Shown: one piece after another, positions 37,415-47,284 of the stretch
How the letters are laid out: each line of letters begins with the position of its first letter
Numbering within the stretch: position 1 is the first letter of the stretch
Assembly: GCF_003073475.1 (NCBI RefSeq)
Contig: NZ_CP029033.1
Location: 1,922,001-1,986,000, forward strand
Origin: Actinobaculum sp. 313
GTDB lineage: Bacteria; Actinomycetota; Actinomycetes; Actinomycetales; Actinomycetaceae
Direction of reading: 5' to 3'
DNA length: 64,000 nucleotides
Position numbers and translations under genes: made by a program
Notes under the pieces: model-generated
Told to the model about the DNA's origin: nothing
Seen by the model: only the letters and a program-made list of their open reading frames with translations
The model's database searches: none

Positions 37415-38869
37415 GCCTCGACGACCGTCACGAATGACCTCCGCCACAGCCGCCTTCTGCGCCGATTCGAGTTCGGGGCCGCGCACGCCCGGCAGCGCCA
37501 AGATGTTGACCAGAATCGCCACCGTGATGAGCACAACCGCGAAACCTGTGGCGGAACCCTCCCCGGCAAGCCCGACCAGCGGACTCACGAGTCCACCGCA
37601 CACGAACTGCGCGAATCCCAGGATGGCCGATCCTGTACCGGCCCGCCGTCCGGCAACGGCTAGGGCGATTGCCGGGATATTTCCGAAGGCGAACCCGAGG
37701 CAGAACACGTGGCACATCAAAAGCGCAGGGATCGCAATGCGCAGCGGTGCCGAGTCGACTGGCTCCCGCATCGTCGCCAGACACAACGCGGCCATACCAA
37801 CATCAACAACCAGGACGCTGGCCAAAGCGGTACGAATTTGCCGTTCCGGAGCCCAACGGATAATAAGTGCCGACGAAATCGTCGTCGCTACGGTCATGGT
37901 CGCCGCACAGCAACCGAAGATGACGGTGTACTGACCGGTCGCCATCCCTAGCACCGATTGAAGAACAAAGGGCGCGGCGGATAGGTAGGCCATCAGCAGT
38001 GAGAAGGTTGCCGCGTTTATGAGAACGATGCGAACGAAGAAGCGGCTCTTGCTCAGCTCCTTGGCACCTACGAGCAGGGAGCGTAATCCCGCAGTATTGC
38101 GGCGCTCGGCGGGAAGGGTCTCCGGGACGCAGAAGATGATGAGCAGCAGCAAGATGGCAGCAAATGCGGCGACGACGGCGAGGATGCCACGCCACCCAAT
38201 TGGCCCAACGAGGATTCCCCCCAAGATGGGCGCGAGCACCGGCGCGATACCCTGAATCGCCATCACCAGATTCAACGCCTGCGCGGCGGCCGCTCCGCGC
38301 GCCCGGTCGGCGATGACAGCGCGGCCCAGGACCATTCCCGCTGCCCCGCCCAAGCCCTGGACGAAGCGGGCGATGATCAGAACGGTGATATTCGGAGTGG
38401 CCACGGTTACGATGCCCGCGATAAGTGACAGCACGGTTCCCCACAGCAATAGCGGCCGCCGCCCCATCCGGTCAGAAAGCACGCCAATTGTTAGCTGCCC
38501 TATGGCGATGCCCACCAAGAATGAGGTCATCGTCAACTGGACCTCCGACGCACCCACATGAAGGTCACGCGCCATATCCGTGAAGGCGGGAAGGTAGGTA
38601 TCGGTCCCGAGCGGTGCTACCGCTGCCAAGGCCGCCAGAGATAGAAGAAGCGTCGGTGGGAAGGCGGATCGCAATGTCTGCGGTTCACCCTGCGATGCAG
38701 CAGCGTTTCCGTGCCCGGCACTGCGGCGTTCTTCGGTGGCCTTGCCTTGCTCAGCGCCGGTAACGTGCTGTTCGGCAGCCCGTTGCGCGGCACCCACAAC
38801 GCGTCTTTCAGCATCAGTAACTCGTTTCACGGCCTTCGTGGTCTGCTCTGGGGAATCTGTCACCCGCAT
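37406..38869 (-). CDS. Bcr/CflA family multidrug efflux MFS transporter
   Basis: About 487 residues from ATG 38869. An N-terminal charged tail of about 65 residues precedes twelve helices. Family blocks: APLGTDTYLPAFTDMARDLHV and LTMTSFLVGIAIGQLTIGVLSDRMGRRPLL (read across positions near 38430-38560), and GGAAGMVLGRAVIAD. Exports drugs such as bicyclomycin or chloramphenicol in relatives. An ORF beginning at 39016 is longer but its first part is repetitive and unlikely. Confidence 0.9.
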   Translation of the reverse strand: MRVTDSPEQTTKAVKRVTDAERRVVGAAQRAAEQHVTGAEQGKATEERRSAGHGNAAASQGEPQTLRSAFPPTLLLSLAALAAVAPLGTDTYLPAFTDMARDLHVGASEVQLTMTSFLVGIAIGQLTIGVLSDRMGRRPLLLWGTVLSLIAGIVTVATPNITVLIIARFVQGLGGAAGMVLGRAVIADRARGAAAAQALNLVMAIQGIAPVLAPILGGILVGPIGWRGILAVVAAFAAILLLLIIFCVPETLPAERRNTAGLRSLLVGAKELSKSRFFVRIVLINAATFSLLMAYLSAAPFVLQSVLGMATGQYTVIFGCCAATMTVATTISSALIIRWAPERQIRTALASVLVVDVGMAALCLATMREPVDSAPLRIAIPALLMCHVFCLGFAFGNIPAIALAVAGRRAGTGSAILGFAQFVCGGLVSPLVGLAGEGSATGFAVVLITVAILVNILALPGVRGPELESAQKAAVAEVIRDGRRGKL

Positions 38870-39391
38870 ATTGTCACTCGCACCTTTACACGCGTAGCGC
38901 CGGGGAACGAGGAATTGTGTCCATATTCTCACCATTCGGCATTGTCCCTGCCCCGCGTCATGACTGGTTGCCGGAAGTAAGTGACTGGTGGCTGGCAGCA
39001 GGTGACCGGTTGGCACTTCCGAGCCCTCTCCGACGACTTACCGCTCACGCCTCGCCCGCATTCACGGCGATCATCGCCACGCAGGGTTGGCTCGGCCGTC
39101 TCGCTGGAATGGCCGACTCAACGCGATAGTCGGCTCGGCGTGGTCACTTCCAGTCGGCTTGGCGTGGCGGCTCACAGTATTCGTTCACTCGGGCAGAGAC
39201 GCTCTCCTCGCTGAAACATCGCTCGCTCTTCTCTCGTTCAGCAATAGCGCCTATGCTGGAGCATTGTAGCGATCTTCCCCGCATATCATTCGCACCGCGG
39301 GCCGTTGGCCGCTACGCTAGCGTGTATAGCGTTTTTCTGTTGCTTTAGCGGATACCGGTAAACGTCAGGCGAGTATTTTGAAAGGACTATC
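38870..39391. other. divergent intergenic region
   Basis: About 520 bp between the MFS gene and the ABC-class ATPase. It has short repeats such as GTCGGCTCGGCGTGG / GTCGGCTTGGCGTGG (39130-39170). Promoters for both genes should be here; GAAAGGACTATC precedes the ATG at 39392. Confidence 0.5.
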
Positions 39392-41173
39392 ATGCGCAAC
39401 CGCGACGATCTCGAGCGCACACTACATTCTTTGGATGGACAGAGTTATGCCGCCTACCGGCAAATTGAGGGGAGTTACAACCTCGGCAAGTGCGAACTGA
39501 CTATTGATCGCGTGCAAGTCGACCCATACGCGCCGCCGTCGCGTATGCGTTTGCTCCTTGATACCGAAACGGCCAGTATTCCTGAGAACCTGCGCAGCGA
39601 CGCCGCCGGTCGTATTGCTACTGCTGATTTTCTTACCCGCTCCGTGGCGCGGGAGATTCGCCGCATTCGGTCGGAGAGCGATAGTGAACATCCGCCGCGG
39701 ATCTCAATTTTCCGTCCCGGCCAAGAGATTCTGGAGCGGACAAGCGTCATCGTGGACGACGACGGCGTCGAGGCGCGGCTCAGCGTCGGACTGCCCGCTG
39801 CGGGGCGGCGTATCCGTGGCCGTGAAGCCGCCTGGATCATATGCCGTCTTCTACCGCGACTAGTGGACCGGGCACTTGCGTACAAGGCCGTCAATCCCGA
39901 AGCACTTGCCGATCATGTTGAGTTGTACCGCGATGAGGAGTTTGTGCGCTCACAACTCGCGGAGCGTGGGCTGGTGGCCTTCGTCGGCAACGGTTCAATT
40001 CTGCCGCGCAGTTCTGGCGATTCAGACACACCATTGGACTCGGGAGCCATCGAGTTCGAGTCACCCGAATCCATGGAGACCAGTTTTGACCTTCCTAGTG
40101 GTCGCCGCATTAGTGGTATGGGTATTCCGGAGGGGGTAACCGTTATTGTCGGCGGAGGCTATCACGGCAAGTCAACGCTGCTACGCGCGATCGAGCGTGG
40201 CGTATACTCGCATATCGGCGGGGATGGTCGCGAGTGGGTCATTACCCGCGCGGACGCTGTTTCAATTCGGGCCGAGGATGGACGCGCGGTAGCCGGCGTC
40301 GATATTTCGCCGTTCATTTCCGATCTTCCTTCCGGTGCCGATACGGCGAATTTCTCCACTACGAATGCCTCCGGTTCGACGTCGCAGGCAGCAAACCTGA
40401 TGGAAGCTCTGGAAGCAGGGGCTTCAGCGCTGCTTATAGACGAGGACACCTCCGCTACGAACTTTATGATCCGTGACGAGCGCATGCGGCGGCTAATTCC
40501 GGAATCACGCGAGCCGATCACCCCATTCTTTGACCGAGTGCGGGAGCTGTACGCCGAGCGCGGCGTATCGACGGTGTTAGTTGCCGGAGGCTCGGGAGCG
40601 TTCTTCGATGTGATGGACCACGTCATTGCCATGGACGCCTATGTACCCCGCGATGCTACCGAAGAGGCCCGCGCAATCGCGGAGGCGGACTACGTCGAGC
40701 ACGACGGCGACGAGGAGGATGCAGAGTTTCCCTCCTTCAATGATCCATTCTCAGCGGAACTGACAAAGCCACGCCGTAGCACAGGAGCCGATGGTGCCGT
40801 CTTCCCGGTACCGGCACGACGCATTCCGGTTGCATCATCGCTCCAGCCGGCTGGAAAGACGAAACCAGCCCGCGCCTCGGGTGTGGACACGATTCGCTAC
40901 GGCCGCGATAGCGATATTGAATTGGGCGCGTTGTCGCAGTTGGTCGACGAGGCGCAGACTGCCGCCATCGCTGAGGCACTTGAATGTGTGGTAGAGCTAG
41001 CCGACGGGAAGCGCCCGGTCACGGATATTGTTGACGAGATCATCGGTTGGATCGATGAGGACGGTTTGGACGCACTGGTACCCGAGCAGCACTTCCTTGG
41101 TGGTTTGGCAAGGCCGCGCCGCCACGAGATCTTGGCCGCGTTGAACCGCTACCGCGGCCTGCGTTTGGCGTAG
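39392..41173 (+). CDS. predicted ATPase of the ABC class (COG3044)
   Basis: 593 residues. Walker A-like GGGYHGKSTLLRAIERGVY near residue 253, a signature-like segment SGSTSQAANLMEALEAG, Walker B ALLIDEDTSATNFM, and a late H-loop-like region. N-terminal about 200 residues form the family's own domain and the C-terminal helical bundle (LSQLVDEAQTAAIAEALE) is usual. Soluble, function unknown; some relatives are linked to tRNA or RNA metabolism only by prediction. Monocistronic. Confidence 0.88.
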   Translation: MRNRDDLERTLHSLDGQSYAAYRQIEGSYNLGKCELTIDRVQVDPYAPPSRMRLLLDTETASIPENLRSDAAGRIATADFLTRSVAREIRRIRSESDSEHPPRISIFRPGQEILERTSVIVDDDGVEARLSVGLPAAGRRIRGREAAWIICRLLPRLVDRALAYKAVNPEALADHVELYRDEEFVRSQLAERGLVAFVGNGSILPRSSGDSDTPLDSGAIEFESPESMETSFDLPSGRRISGMGIPEGVTVIVGGGYHGKSTLLRAIERGVYSHIGGDGREWVITRADAVSIRAEDGRAVAGVDISPFISDLPSGADTANFSTTNASGSTSQAANLMEALEAGASALLIDEDTSATNFMIRDERMRRLIPESREPITPFFDRVRELYAERGVSTVLVAGGSGAFFDVMDHVIAMDAYVPRDATEEARAIAEADYVEHDGDEEDAEFPSFNDPFSAELTKPRRSTGADGAVFPVPARRIPVASSLQPAGKTKPARASGVDTIRYGRDSDIELGALSQLVDEAQTAAIAEALECVVELADGKRPVTDIVDEIIGWIDEDGLDALVPEQHFLGGLARPRRHEILAALNRYRGLRLA

Positions 41174-41716
41174 CTTTCGCGTAACCGCGCGTGGCCTTGC
41201 CTAGCGGCCGGAAACTTGGAGAGGTGTCTCCAACGGCATGCCGTCGATATCTGCCAGGCCCAACGGCCCGGGAACTTGGAGAGGTGGAGAGTCCGAATCC
41301 TTGCCCGCCGGAACGCGCCACAGTTGTGCTCGGCGGAAAATGTGCAGGACTCGTGCCCGCCGGAACGTTTCAGACTTGTGCCTGGAGGAACGCGCCAGCC
41401 CTACGGGCGGCGGAAACGTGCTGGTCCTACGGTCGGCTTAACCAAGGCGGATACTCGCGGAGCCATCCTGCGCGGAAAGGCGCTGCCTTTCATCGCCGGA
41501 CAGACTGTATTGGTGGTCGCCTGACCCGAGTTAGTGGTCGCTTGACCTGACTGCATTCGTGGTTGCTTGACACGATGACCGGATTGCAGCGAAGCCCCGA
41601 TGTGGGTACCTCCCACAGTACCCGTAGCGCGCCAACGTCCATGTCTCGGCTAAGTACTGGTTTCCGCCTTTGGTTCCCGAGTTTGGCTTCATGCCTCGAA
41701 CGCCGGGCATCGCACA
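41174..41716. other. intergenic with degenerate repeats
   Basis: About 540 bp between converging genes. Motifs CGGCGGAA / GCCGGAACG and GTGGTCGCCTGAC (41514), GTGGTCGCTTGAC (41534) and GTGGTTGCTTGAC (41561) recur. Open frames here are short and Cys/Arg-rich, so I see no gene. Confidence 0.5.
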
Positions 41717-42298
41717 CTACTTCGAACGATCCGCTTTATCGAGTCGATGCGTAAGCGCAGCAGCGGCAACTCCACCGAGTGCTCCGCCCACGTGCGCCTG
41801 CCAGGAGATTCCAATGCGCAGCGGCAGAAGGCCAAGAAGCATCCCACCGTAGATGGCGGCCACGGCCAGCGCGATGAGCAGGTGGCTGATTCTTCGCGTA
41901 TAGAAGCCACGGACGAGGATATACACGAGGTAGCCGAAGACCACGCCGGAAGCCCCCAACGTAACGCTGCGTGAGGGCGATACCAGCCAAACGAACAACC
42001 CCGAGCACACGACCGAAACCAGCGTGGCATCGGCAAAGACACGTTGCCCGGAGAGCAAGATGATAAATCCGAGCACAAACAGCGGCACGCTGTTTCCCAG
42101 TAGGTGCCACCAGCTGTAATGCAGGAACGGCGAGGTGAAGATCTCGAGCAGACCGGCGAGCGAACGCGGGTGTATCCCGAAGTAGTCCAGCCGGTGCCCG
42201 GTCAGGGTGTCAATCAGCTCGACTGCCCAAAGGACGGCGAGGATGACGCCCATAGTGGTAGCTGCTTGTCGAAGAGTTCCACGCTCGTTTTCTGCCAT
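41717..42298 (-). CDS. rhomboid family intramembrane serine protease
   Basis: 193 residues from ATG 42298, six helices. Catalytic serine in VTLGASGVVFGY and histidine in QAHVGGALGGV; the oxyanion-side HLLGNSVPLFVLG region is present. Cleaves membrane protein helices. Upstream in-frame ATG at 42403 is possible but the extra 35 residues are Pro/Arg-rich and unlike the family. Confidence 0.9.
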   Translation of the reverse strand: MAENERGTLRQAATTMGVILAVLWAVELIDTLTGHRLDYFGIHPRSLAGLLEIFTSPFLHYSWWHLLGNSVPLFVLGFIILLSGQRVFADATLVSVVCSGLFVWLVSPSRSVTLGASGVVFGYLVYILVRGFYTRRISHLLIALAVAAIYGGMLLGLLPLRIGISWQAHVGGALGGVAAAALTHRLDKADRSK

Positions 42299-42612
42299 GC
42301 CAGTAGTCTGGCAGACGGAAGAACAGCGCGCGAAAAAGACACGAGGCTGTGGCACTAAAGGACGCATTCGCGCGGGGTCAGCGGCAGGAGGACACGGCGG
42401 CACCTGAACACATTCATACGAAAAAGTGTGAAAGGGAGGGCCGACTCTACGAGAGCACGCGCAATACCACGCGCGTGAGCTCAGGCCTTCTCCGAAAGAG
42501 AGTACCGTACGACAGTACCCAGGGCGTGAGCTCAGGCCCCTATGCGAAAAACCAACTCCAAGGGAGTACAGGCAGTGAGCACCACAGCGAGGTACTCGGC
42601 TGCGCCTGAGAA
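42299..42612. other. intergenic, nothing recognised
   Basis: Between the rhomboid gene start and the riboflavin synthase stop, both minus strand. Contains a short repeat GTGAGCTCAGGCC at 42475 and 42525. No gene. Confidence 0.45.
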
Positions 42613-43245
42613 TCAGCTCTGTGCGTCACGTACTTGGAGCAACCGTTCGGTGTATTTGGCAAAGACATCGGTCTCGATGTTCACCCTACTGCCCACCGCG
42701 AGCCGTCCCAAGGTCGTCTGTTCAAGAGTCGCCGGTATGACGCCCACCTCGAACCACGGCTCGGCTTCGGTGGGTGCGCTCACCTCGGTGATCGTCAGCG
42801 AGACGCCATTGACGGCAATTGCTCCCTTTCGGGCTACCTGGCCCGCTAGCGCACTCGGAACACCGATACGGATACGCTGCCAGCCGCCCTGCGGATCGAC
42901 GATGAGCACGGTACCCGTTCCATCGACATGCCCTTGCACGACGTGGCCGTCGAGACGACCACCGGCAGGAACACAACGCTCTAGATTCACGGAATCGCCG
43001 ACGGCGAGCGCCCCGAGCGTCGTGACGGCGGTGGTCTCGCCCATCAGCTCGGTGCGGAAAACACCGGCGGGCGACGTCGTCGTTGCAACCCGCGTCAGGC
43101 AGACTCCGTCCACAGCAAGCGATCCTCCTGCCTCCAAGTCATCCACTATGCCCGGTGCGCTAATCTCCAATCGGGTCAGACCTGCTGCGGTGTCTTGTTC
43201 AATGGCGGTAACGGTGCCGACAGCGGCAATGATTCCTGTGAACAC
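42613..43245 (-). CDS. ribE: riboflavin synthase, alpha chain
   Basis: Converts two 6,7-dimethyl-8-ribityllumazine to riboflavin and diaminouracil. 210 residues from GTG 43245, giving the family N-terminus FTGIIAAVGTV. Two lumazine-binding repeats (residues about 1-95 and 96-195), each with a GDSVxxx-type loop (SLAVDGVCLT and IAVNGVSLTI). A CATAGT box lies 6 nt before the GTG with no ribosome site, so the mRNA may be leaderless. No other riboflavin gene or FMN riboswitch is nearby. Confidence 0.93.
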   Translation of the reverse strand: MFTGIIAAVGTVTAIEQDTAAGLTRLEISAPGIVDDLEAGGSLAVDGVCLTRVATTTSPAGVFRTELMGETTAVTTLGALAVGDSVNLERCVPAGGRLDGHVVQGHVDGTGTVLIVDPQGGWQRIRIGVPSALAGQVARKGAIAVNGVSLTITEVSAPTEAEPWFEVGVIPATLEQTTLGRLAVGSRVNIETDVFAKYTERLLQVRDAQS

Positions 43246-43705
43246 ATGCCCACTATGCCACAATTGCAGCCAAGTGTCGGAGTCGGGCCGCGCACCGAAG
43301 GGCGGAACTGCCGACAGCATTTCCCCGCCGCGTGAGGCGGAACCTGGCAAGGGCTGTGAAGCGGCATCGAGAACGCTTCATTGACGGCGTCGAGTACTAC
43401 GAAGTGCAGCGCACCGCGCACGTGTGATGCCGAACGGCGTGCCGGGGATGGCAGGGATGTACACGTGCGGCGTGACCTGAAGCGAAAAGCGCCTTGCCGT
43501 CGGCTGTGTGCGATAGCACTTCCCTTGCACATGCTCTGCATACGAAGATTGTTTTGACCGATTCCAACGATTGGTCCGATGCTTCACCCAGGGCGGTGAA
43601 GCGTCATAGGTACATAAGACGAAGGCGAGCAGCAATACGCGGCGGCACATCTGCTTCCCCGCGAGCCCGGCCCGCCGCCTACACTCAGGAAGGCATGTGA
43701 TTGGT
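43246..43705. other. divergent intergenic region ribE / ohr
   Basis: 460 bp; minus-strand open frames of about 110-120 codons lack family features. AGGAAGG sits 12 nt before the ATG 43706, and a TACACT box lies near 43679. Confidence 0.45.
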
Positions 43706-44131
43706 ATGAATCCCATCTACAGCATCGAAGCACTGGCCACCGGTGAGGGCCGCAACGGGCACGTCCAGTCGGCGTCGGGACGTATCAATACGGACCTCGC
43801 CATTCCGCGCGAGATGGGTGGAACGGGTGCCAACCTGCCCAACCCGGAGGAGTTCTTCGCGGTCGGCTACGCGGCCTGCTTCCACTCCGCTCTGCAGGGT
43901 GTTGCCCGGCGGCAGAAAGTCGACTTGGGCGACTCGACGGTCGGTGCGCATGTGAGCATCGGCAGCGACGGCAAGGGCGGGTACAGCCTCGCCGTCGCCC
44001 TGGAAGTGGTAATCCCGAATCAGCCGCATGATGTTGCACAGTCGCTTGCCGACGCCGCACACCAGGTATGCCCGTATTCGAACGCTACTCGCGGCAATAT
44101 CGAGGTGACTGTCACGGTCGTCGACGACTGA
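43706..44131 (+). CDS. Ohr/OsmC family peroxiredoxin (organic hydroperoxide resistance)
   Basis: 141 residues. Two catalytic cysteines in GYAACFHSAL and HQVCPYSNATRGN, and the REMGGTG segment near the start. Reduces organic hydroperoxides with a dithiol partner. Start at ATG 43706; a GTG at 43697 would add three residues. Confidence 0.92.
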   Translation: MNPIYSIEALATGEGRNGHVQSASGRINTDLAIPREMGGTGANLPNPEEFFAVGYAACFHSALQGVARRQKVDLGDSTVGAHVSIGSDGKGGYSLAVALEVVIPNQPHDVAQSLADAAHQVCPYSNATRGNIEVTVTVVDD

Positions 44132-44205
44132 CACTTTCCGTCAGACAATTAGCTCCGGCCGGATGTCGGCATGGCGCTGGCATCCGACCGGATTGTCTTC
44201 GGCCT

Positions 44206-44272
44206 GATCGGTTTAGGTCTTCTGTCCGGTCGGTTTAAAGCTGATCGGTTTAAGGCTGGTCGGTTTACAACC
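44206..44272. repeat. 15-bp tandem repeats, (G)RTCGGTTTAAxG
   Basis: Units of 15 bp at 44228, 44243 and 44258 share GRTCGGTTTA, with a further copy at 44206. Non-coding, between ohr and the DUF4411 gene. Confidence 0.65.
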
Positions 44273-44527
44273 GTGGCGACGCCGCGGGTGCGCTTGGCTC
44301 ACGGTCGCGCGCCTCCTCGTCACAGCGCTGCGCCCTCGCTCTCCATGCGAAGCCGTTTATTCGGAGCACCTTCCACGGCAGGTCTGAATCAACCCACGTC
44401 CCATGCGGAGCGCTTTGACGAACGCGGCAAACACCGCCGTATACACGAATCTCTACCTCATGCGCATGCCGCGCCGTGCACCAGCATCAGGCAAGTCACG
44501 GACCCGAGTCCGCCCATCCACACAGGT

Positions 44528-44991
44528 CTAGAAGCTCCACTTCTGCATGCGAAGAAACTCGAAAAAACCTATGCACCTCACTCCATATTCATCAGCAACA
44601 TTAGGTATGGACTGGTTTTTGTCCGAGACATTTGGCCCTTTACGTTTCTCTTCCGTCACGAGGGCAAGTCCATCTGTCTTCGCGTGGGCAATGATGTGGG
44701 GATCCGCCTCGTTCTTCGTCTCTGTGACCCAGCCCGGATGGGCGCGCGCGATGTCGCGCTAACGATCCTCAACTCCGCACTGGTCGGATCACAGACAAAG
44801 CCGACGATGCCAGCAAGCCACGAGATGAGGTCGCCGGTTCCTCTTGCAAGTTCACTTTCCACCATCCGGCAGATACAAACCTCGTTGTTGCTCGCGGCCT
44901 GGGCAATCAGATCCCAGAGCGTCGGAAAAACATCACGCGGGTACCAATTCCCCAGATTGATGAAAATGTTCGAATCCAAGGTATAGCTCAC
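44528..44991 (-). pseudogene. DUF4411 (PIN-like) protein, frameshifted
   Basis: From GTG 44991 the frame reads SYTLDSNIFINLGNWYPRDVF, RMVESELARGTGDLISWLAG, the N-terminal part of DUF4411 with the PIN aspartate in LDSN. After LRIVS near 44757 it shifts to DIARAHPGWVTETKNEADPH, IIAHAKTDGLALVTEEK, and ends FFEFLRMQKWSF at 44528. Adding one C restores about 154 residues. The GTG overlaps the XRE-ImmA stop by 4 bp, so the two are coupled and probably a toxin-antitoxin-like pair. Confidence 0.85.
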
Positions 44992-46129
44992 GGACGGTCC
45001 CCGGTCCGGTAGTACTCGTCAACCATACGGTGAACCGTTGGAATACCAACGTCCAGCAGGTAGCTGGCATCCATTAGATCAACCCGTTCCTCTTCCAGTG
45101 CCCGTACCACGGTGCCAACATAAGTTGGGCCGAGGTCTCGATAACGCAGGCGCCAGGACGGCGGACCTCCTTTCCCTTGCTTTTGCTTCTCACGCTGTTC
45201 TTGCCAGCGGCGCTCACTTCCTGCCTGGATGAGGTCAAGGTCTTCGTCGGTGATGAGGTCAAGCACACGAAGACGCACGGCCGCAGCAAAGTCACTGACC
45301 TTAAACTCGTGCGCTACCTTCTGCGCCAATGCCGACGGACTCTCGGATGATGCAGAAGCGGTAGCTCGTACATACGCCTCCGGCATCAAGAAATTCGCCG
45401 CGAATGCGTTGGCAACCGCTTCTGCGCTGATATCGCGGTCCAGTGTGCATACTCCACTCGTGCGGTTGGCCAGATGCGCAACTTCGTGAAAGAGCGTGAA
45501 TACTTTGCCATTGTATGAATCTGCGCCATTGAGCAGAATAATCGGAAGAGTGCGGTGGTAGATAGAAAGCCCTCGGAACACCCTAAGGTCAATCCGCGTC
45601 GCCTGAAACACCAGGAACCCATGTTGCTCAAGCAGACCTCGCCAGTAACTGAGTAGCCGGTTACCAGGGGACCTTCGGGGCGGAAACTATCGTGAAGGCC
45701 AAGCAGTTGCCGCAGCTCATGTGCACGTGCTGCCGCATTGTGCCGATTAACCATCCCGACCAAGGAAGGCTGCGGAACATTGTTGTCGAGCTCAAGGACA
45801 GTTTCACGATGTTGCTCCACCCGGCGCAGCTCGCGAGCAAGGCTAGGCGGGATGGGGTCACCACTGTACCCCCGATAATCCGCAGTCTCGGGCACATCAG
45901 GCTTGGCCGGAGCTTCAGTGAAGAAAAAAGCGACCGTTCTGTCCAGCTTCTTTGCCATCTTTTGCAGTTGTTTAAACGTCGGCTCAGCATCACCGGACTC
46001 GAACGCGAGAACGTACCGTTCGCTCGTCTGCGCGGACCTTGCTAGTTCGCTTGGTTCAAGGTGCAGTGCCTCGCGTGCCCAGCGCAAGGTTGAGCCGTTG
46101 ATCGGAACTCTGACAGTGGTATGCGCCAC
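44988..46129 (-). pseudogene. XRE-family regulator / ImmA-IrrE metallopeptidase, frameshifted
   Basis: N-terminal helix-turn-helix (LRWAREALHLEPSELARSAQ, EPTFKQLQKMAKKL), middle region to DSFRPEG, then the frame shifts near 45667 (a run of four C on the coding strand; one more C restores it). The second frame reads NRLLSYWRGLLEQHGFLVF and the zinc motif FHEVAHLANR, followed by FAANFLMPEAYV. Restored length about 380. Start GTG 46129 with GGGAGGGGAAC upstream. In phage and toxin-linked families this metallopeptidase destroys a repressor or toxin partner; here the partner is DUF4411. Confidence 0.85.
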
Positions 46130-46274
46130 GTTCCCCTCCCCTGCTATACCTGCGATGCATTCGCCTTTGACGATCTGTTCCTTGGCCAGTTCCAGTGTAG
46201 TCGGACGGTCCGACGGTATCTGTGATCATCCACAAGGTACGGTTCGTGTAAGTTCGTGTGAAGAGAGGAATCCC

Positions 46275-47018
46275 ATGCGACCATCAGGGCAGCGGAGGAG
46301 CGGCCACATGCCCGAACAATTGCGCATGGCCTTGCCCATGTGGCGCGGTTCGCAGATGACTGATCTGCGGGAGGTCGTTGCGGCCATCCGCCCGGACAGC
46401 CTGCGCTGGGTGATGGCTGGCGCCTGGGTGATTATCGAAAGAAATGCTCCGGATGCCGTCCGCCGCCTGCTCAACGCGGCCGAGCGGGCGTGCGTGCCCG
46501 CGACGTGGCAGGAGGTTCGGGAATGTGCGCGCTGGTCGACGCAGTGCATCGAGCTGACCTTGCGCGGCTACGAGCAGCAGTCTGCGCTGCAGAACGGCGA
46601 CGACGCAGGCTTGCAGCTGCAGAACGGCGACGACGCAGGCTTGCGGCTGCCAGACAATAGCGAGACAGATAACGCGGTTACTCCGCGCCCAGATTACAGC
46701 GAAGCCGATGTAGAGGCTCGCAGCCACGCTGAAGTCGGCGCTCCGCTTCCGAACGAGGCCGAAATGACCACCCATCCGCCTTGCGAGCAGGGAGCCGTCT
46801 CCCCCGGTGCGGGGATGTCAGACAGTTCTTATCGCCCAGGTCCGACCGTTGAAATTGTGGCCTTTGACTCCACACGGTGGGAGGTCGCCACGTCGGATCC
46901 AACCCGCCTTGATATGGAAGCATTGCGCGATTTGGGGGCAGAGTATGAGTGGGATGACGATTCGGGGAGGACGGCGAATATACAGCACGGGACGACGGAA
47001 GGTGAATCGTGCGGGTAG
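46275..47018 (+). CDS. hypothetical protein with acidic middle
   Basis: 247 residues from ATG 46275 with AGAGAGG upstream. N-terminal helical part (LREVVAAIRPDSLRWVMAG, LLNAAERACVPATWQEVRE), then a low-complexity stretch with a perfect 10-residue duplication (LQNGDDAGLQ), and an acidic tail ending DDDSGRTANIQHG. No family recognised. The next gene overlaps its stop by 10 bp. The pair looks like a toxin-side fragment followed by an immunity protein, which is inference. Confidence 0.6.
   Translation: MRPSGQRRSGHMPEQLRMALPMWRGSQMTDLREVVAAIRPDSLRWVMAGAWVIIERNAPDAVRRLLNAAERACVPATWQEVRECARWSTQCIELTLRGYEQQSALQNGDDAGLQLQNGDDAGLRLPDNSETDNAVTPRPDYSEADVEARSHAEVGAPLPNEAEMTTHPPCEQGAVSPGAGMSDSSYRPGPTVEIVAFDSTRWEVATSDPTRLDMEALRDLGAEYEWDDDSGRTANIQHGTTEGESCG
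46591..46650 (+). repeat. 30-bp tandem duplication inside the hypothetical gene
   Basis: AGAACGGCGACGACGCAGGC begins at 46591 and again at 46621, period 30 bp, giving the ten-residue repeat NGDDAGLQLQ. In frame, so length varies without breaking the gene. Confidence 0.75.
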
Positions 47019-47284
47019 ACGAGGTAACGGAGTTCCTGATCCGGCAGGGGGTACGTCCCAGTATCTTCGCCATTAACACGGTCGCCGTGAGCGATGCCAT
47101 CGTGTTGTACCAGGAGGGCCCGAACCGTTTCGCGTTGTTCTACACAGAGCGCGGGATACGGGTGGACGAGAGGATCTACGACTCCGAAGAGGAAGCATGC
47201 CAGGGCTTGATAACACAAGCACTCGAAGCGGAGAGATTCGCCCGAGACCACGAGACCAAGACGCGGGGCCGCGGAGAGCGTTGA
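47009..47284 (+). CDS. small protein of immunity type
   Basis: 91 residues from GTG 47009, overlapping the previous stop by 10 bp. It reads VDEVTEFLIRQGVRPSIFAI, RFALFYTERGIRVDERIYDS and EEEACQGLITQALEAE. This strand-strand-helix layout with YDSEEEAC resembles small immunity proteins of actinobacterial polymorphic toxins. The match is from memory of pattern, so moderate. Confidence 0.55.
   Translation: MRVDEVTEFLIRQGVRPSIFAINTVAVSDAIVLYQEGPNRFALFYTERGIRVDERIYDSEEEACQGLITQALEAERFARDHETKTRGRGER

Noticed and set aside
44171-44986. 271-codon plus-strand open frame
   Set aside because: It lies antisense to the DUF4411 gene, has tandem repeats at its start, no family match and no ribosome site.
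45903-46274. 5' extension of the plus-strand hypothetical gene to 45903
   Set aside because: It overlaps the XRE gene antisense; the ATG at 46275 has a good ribosome site.
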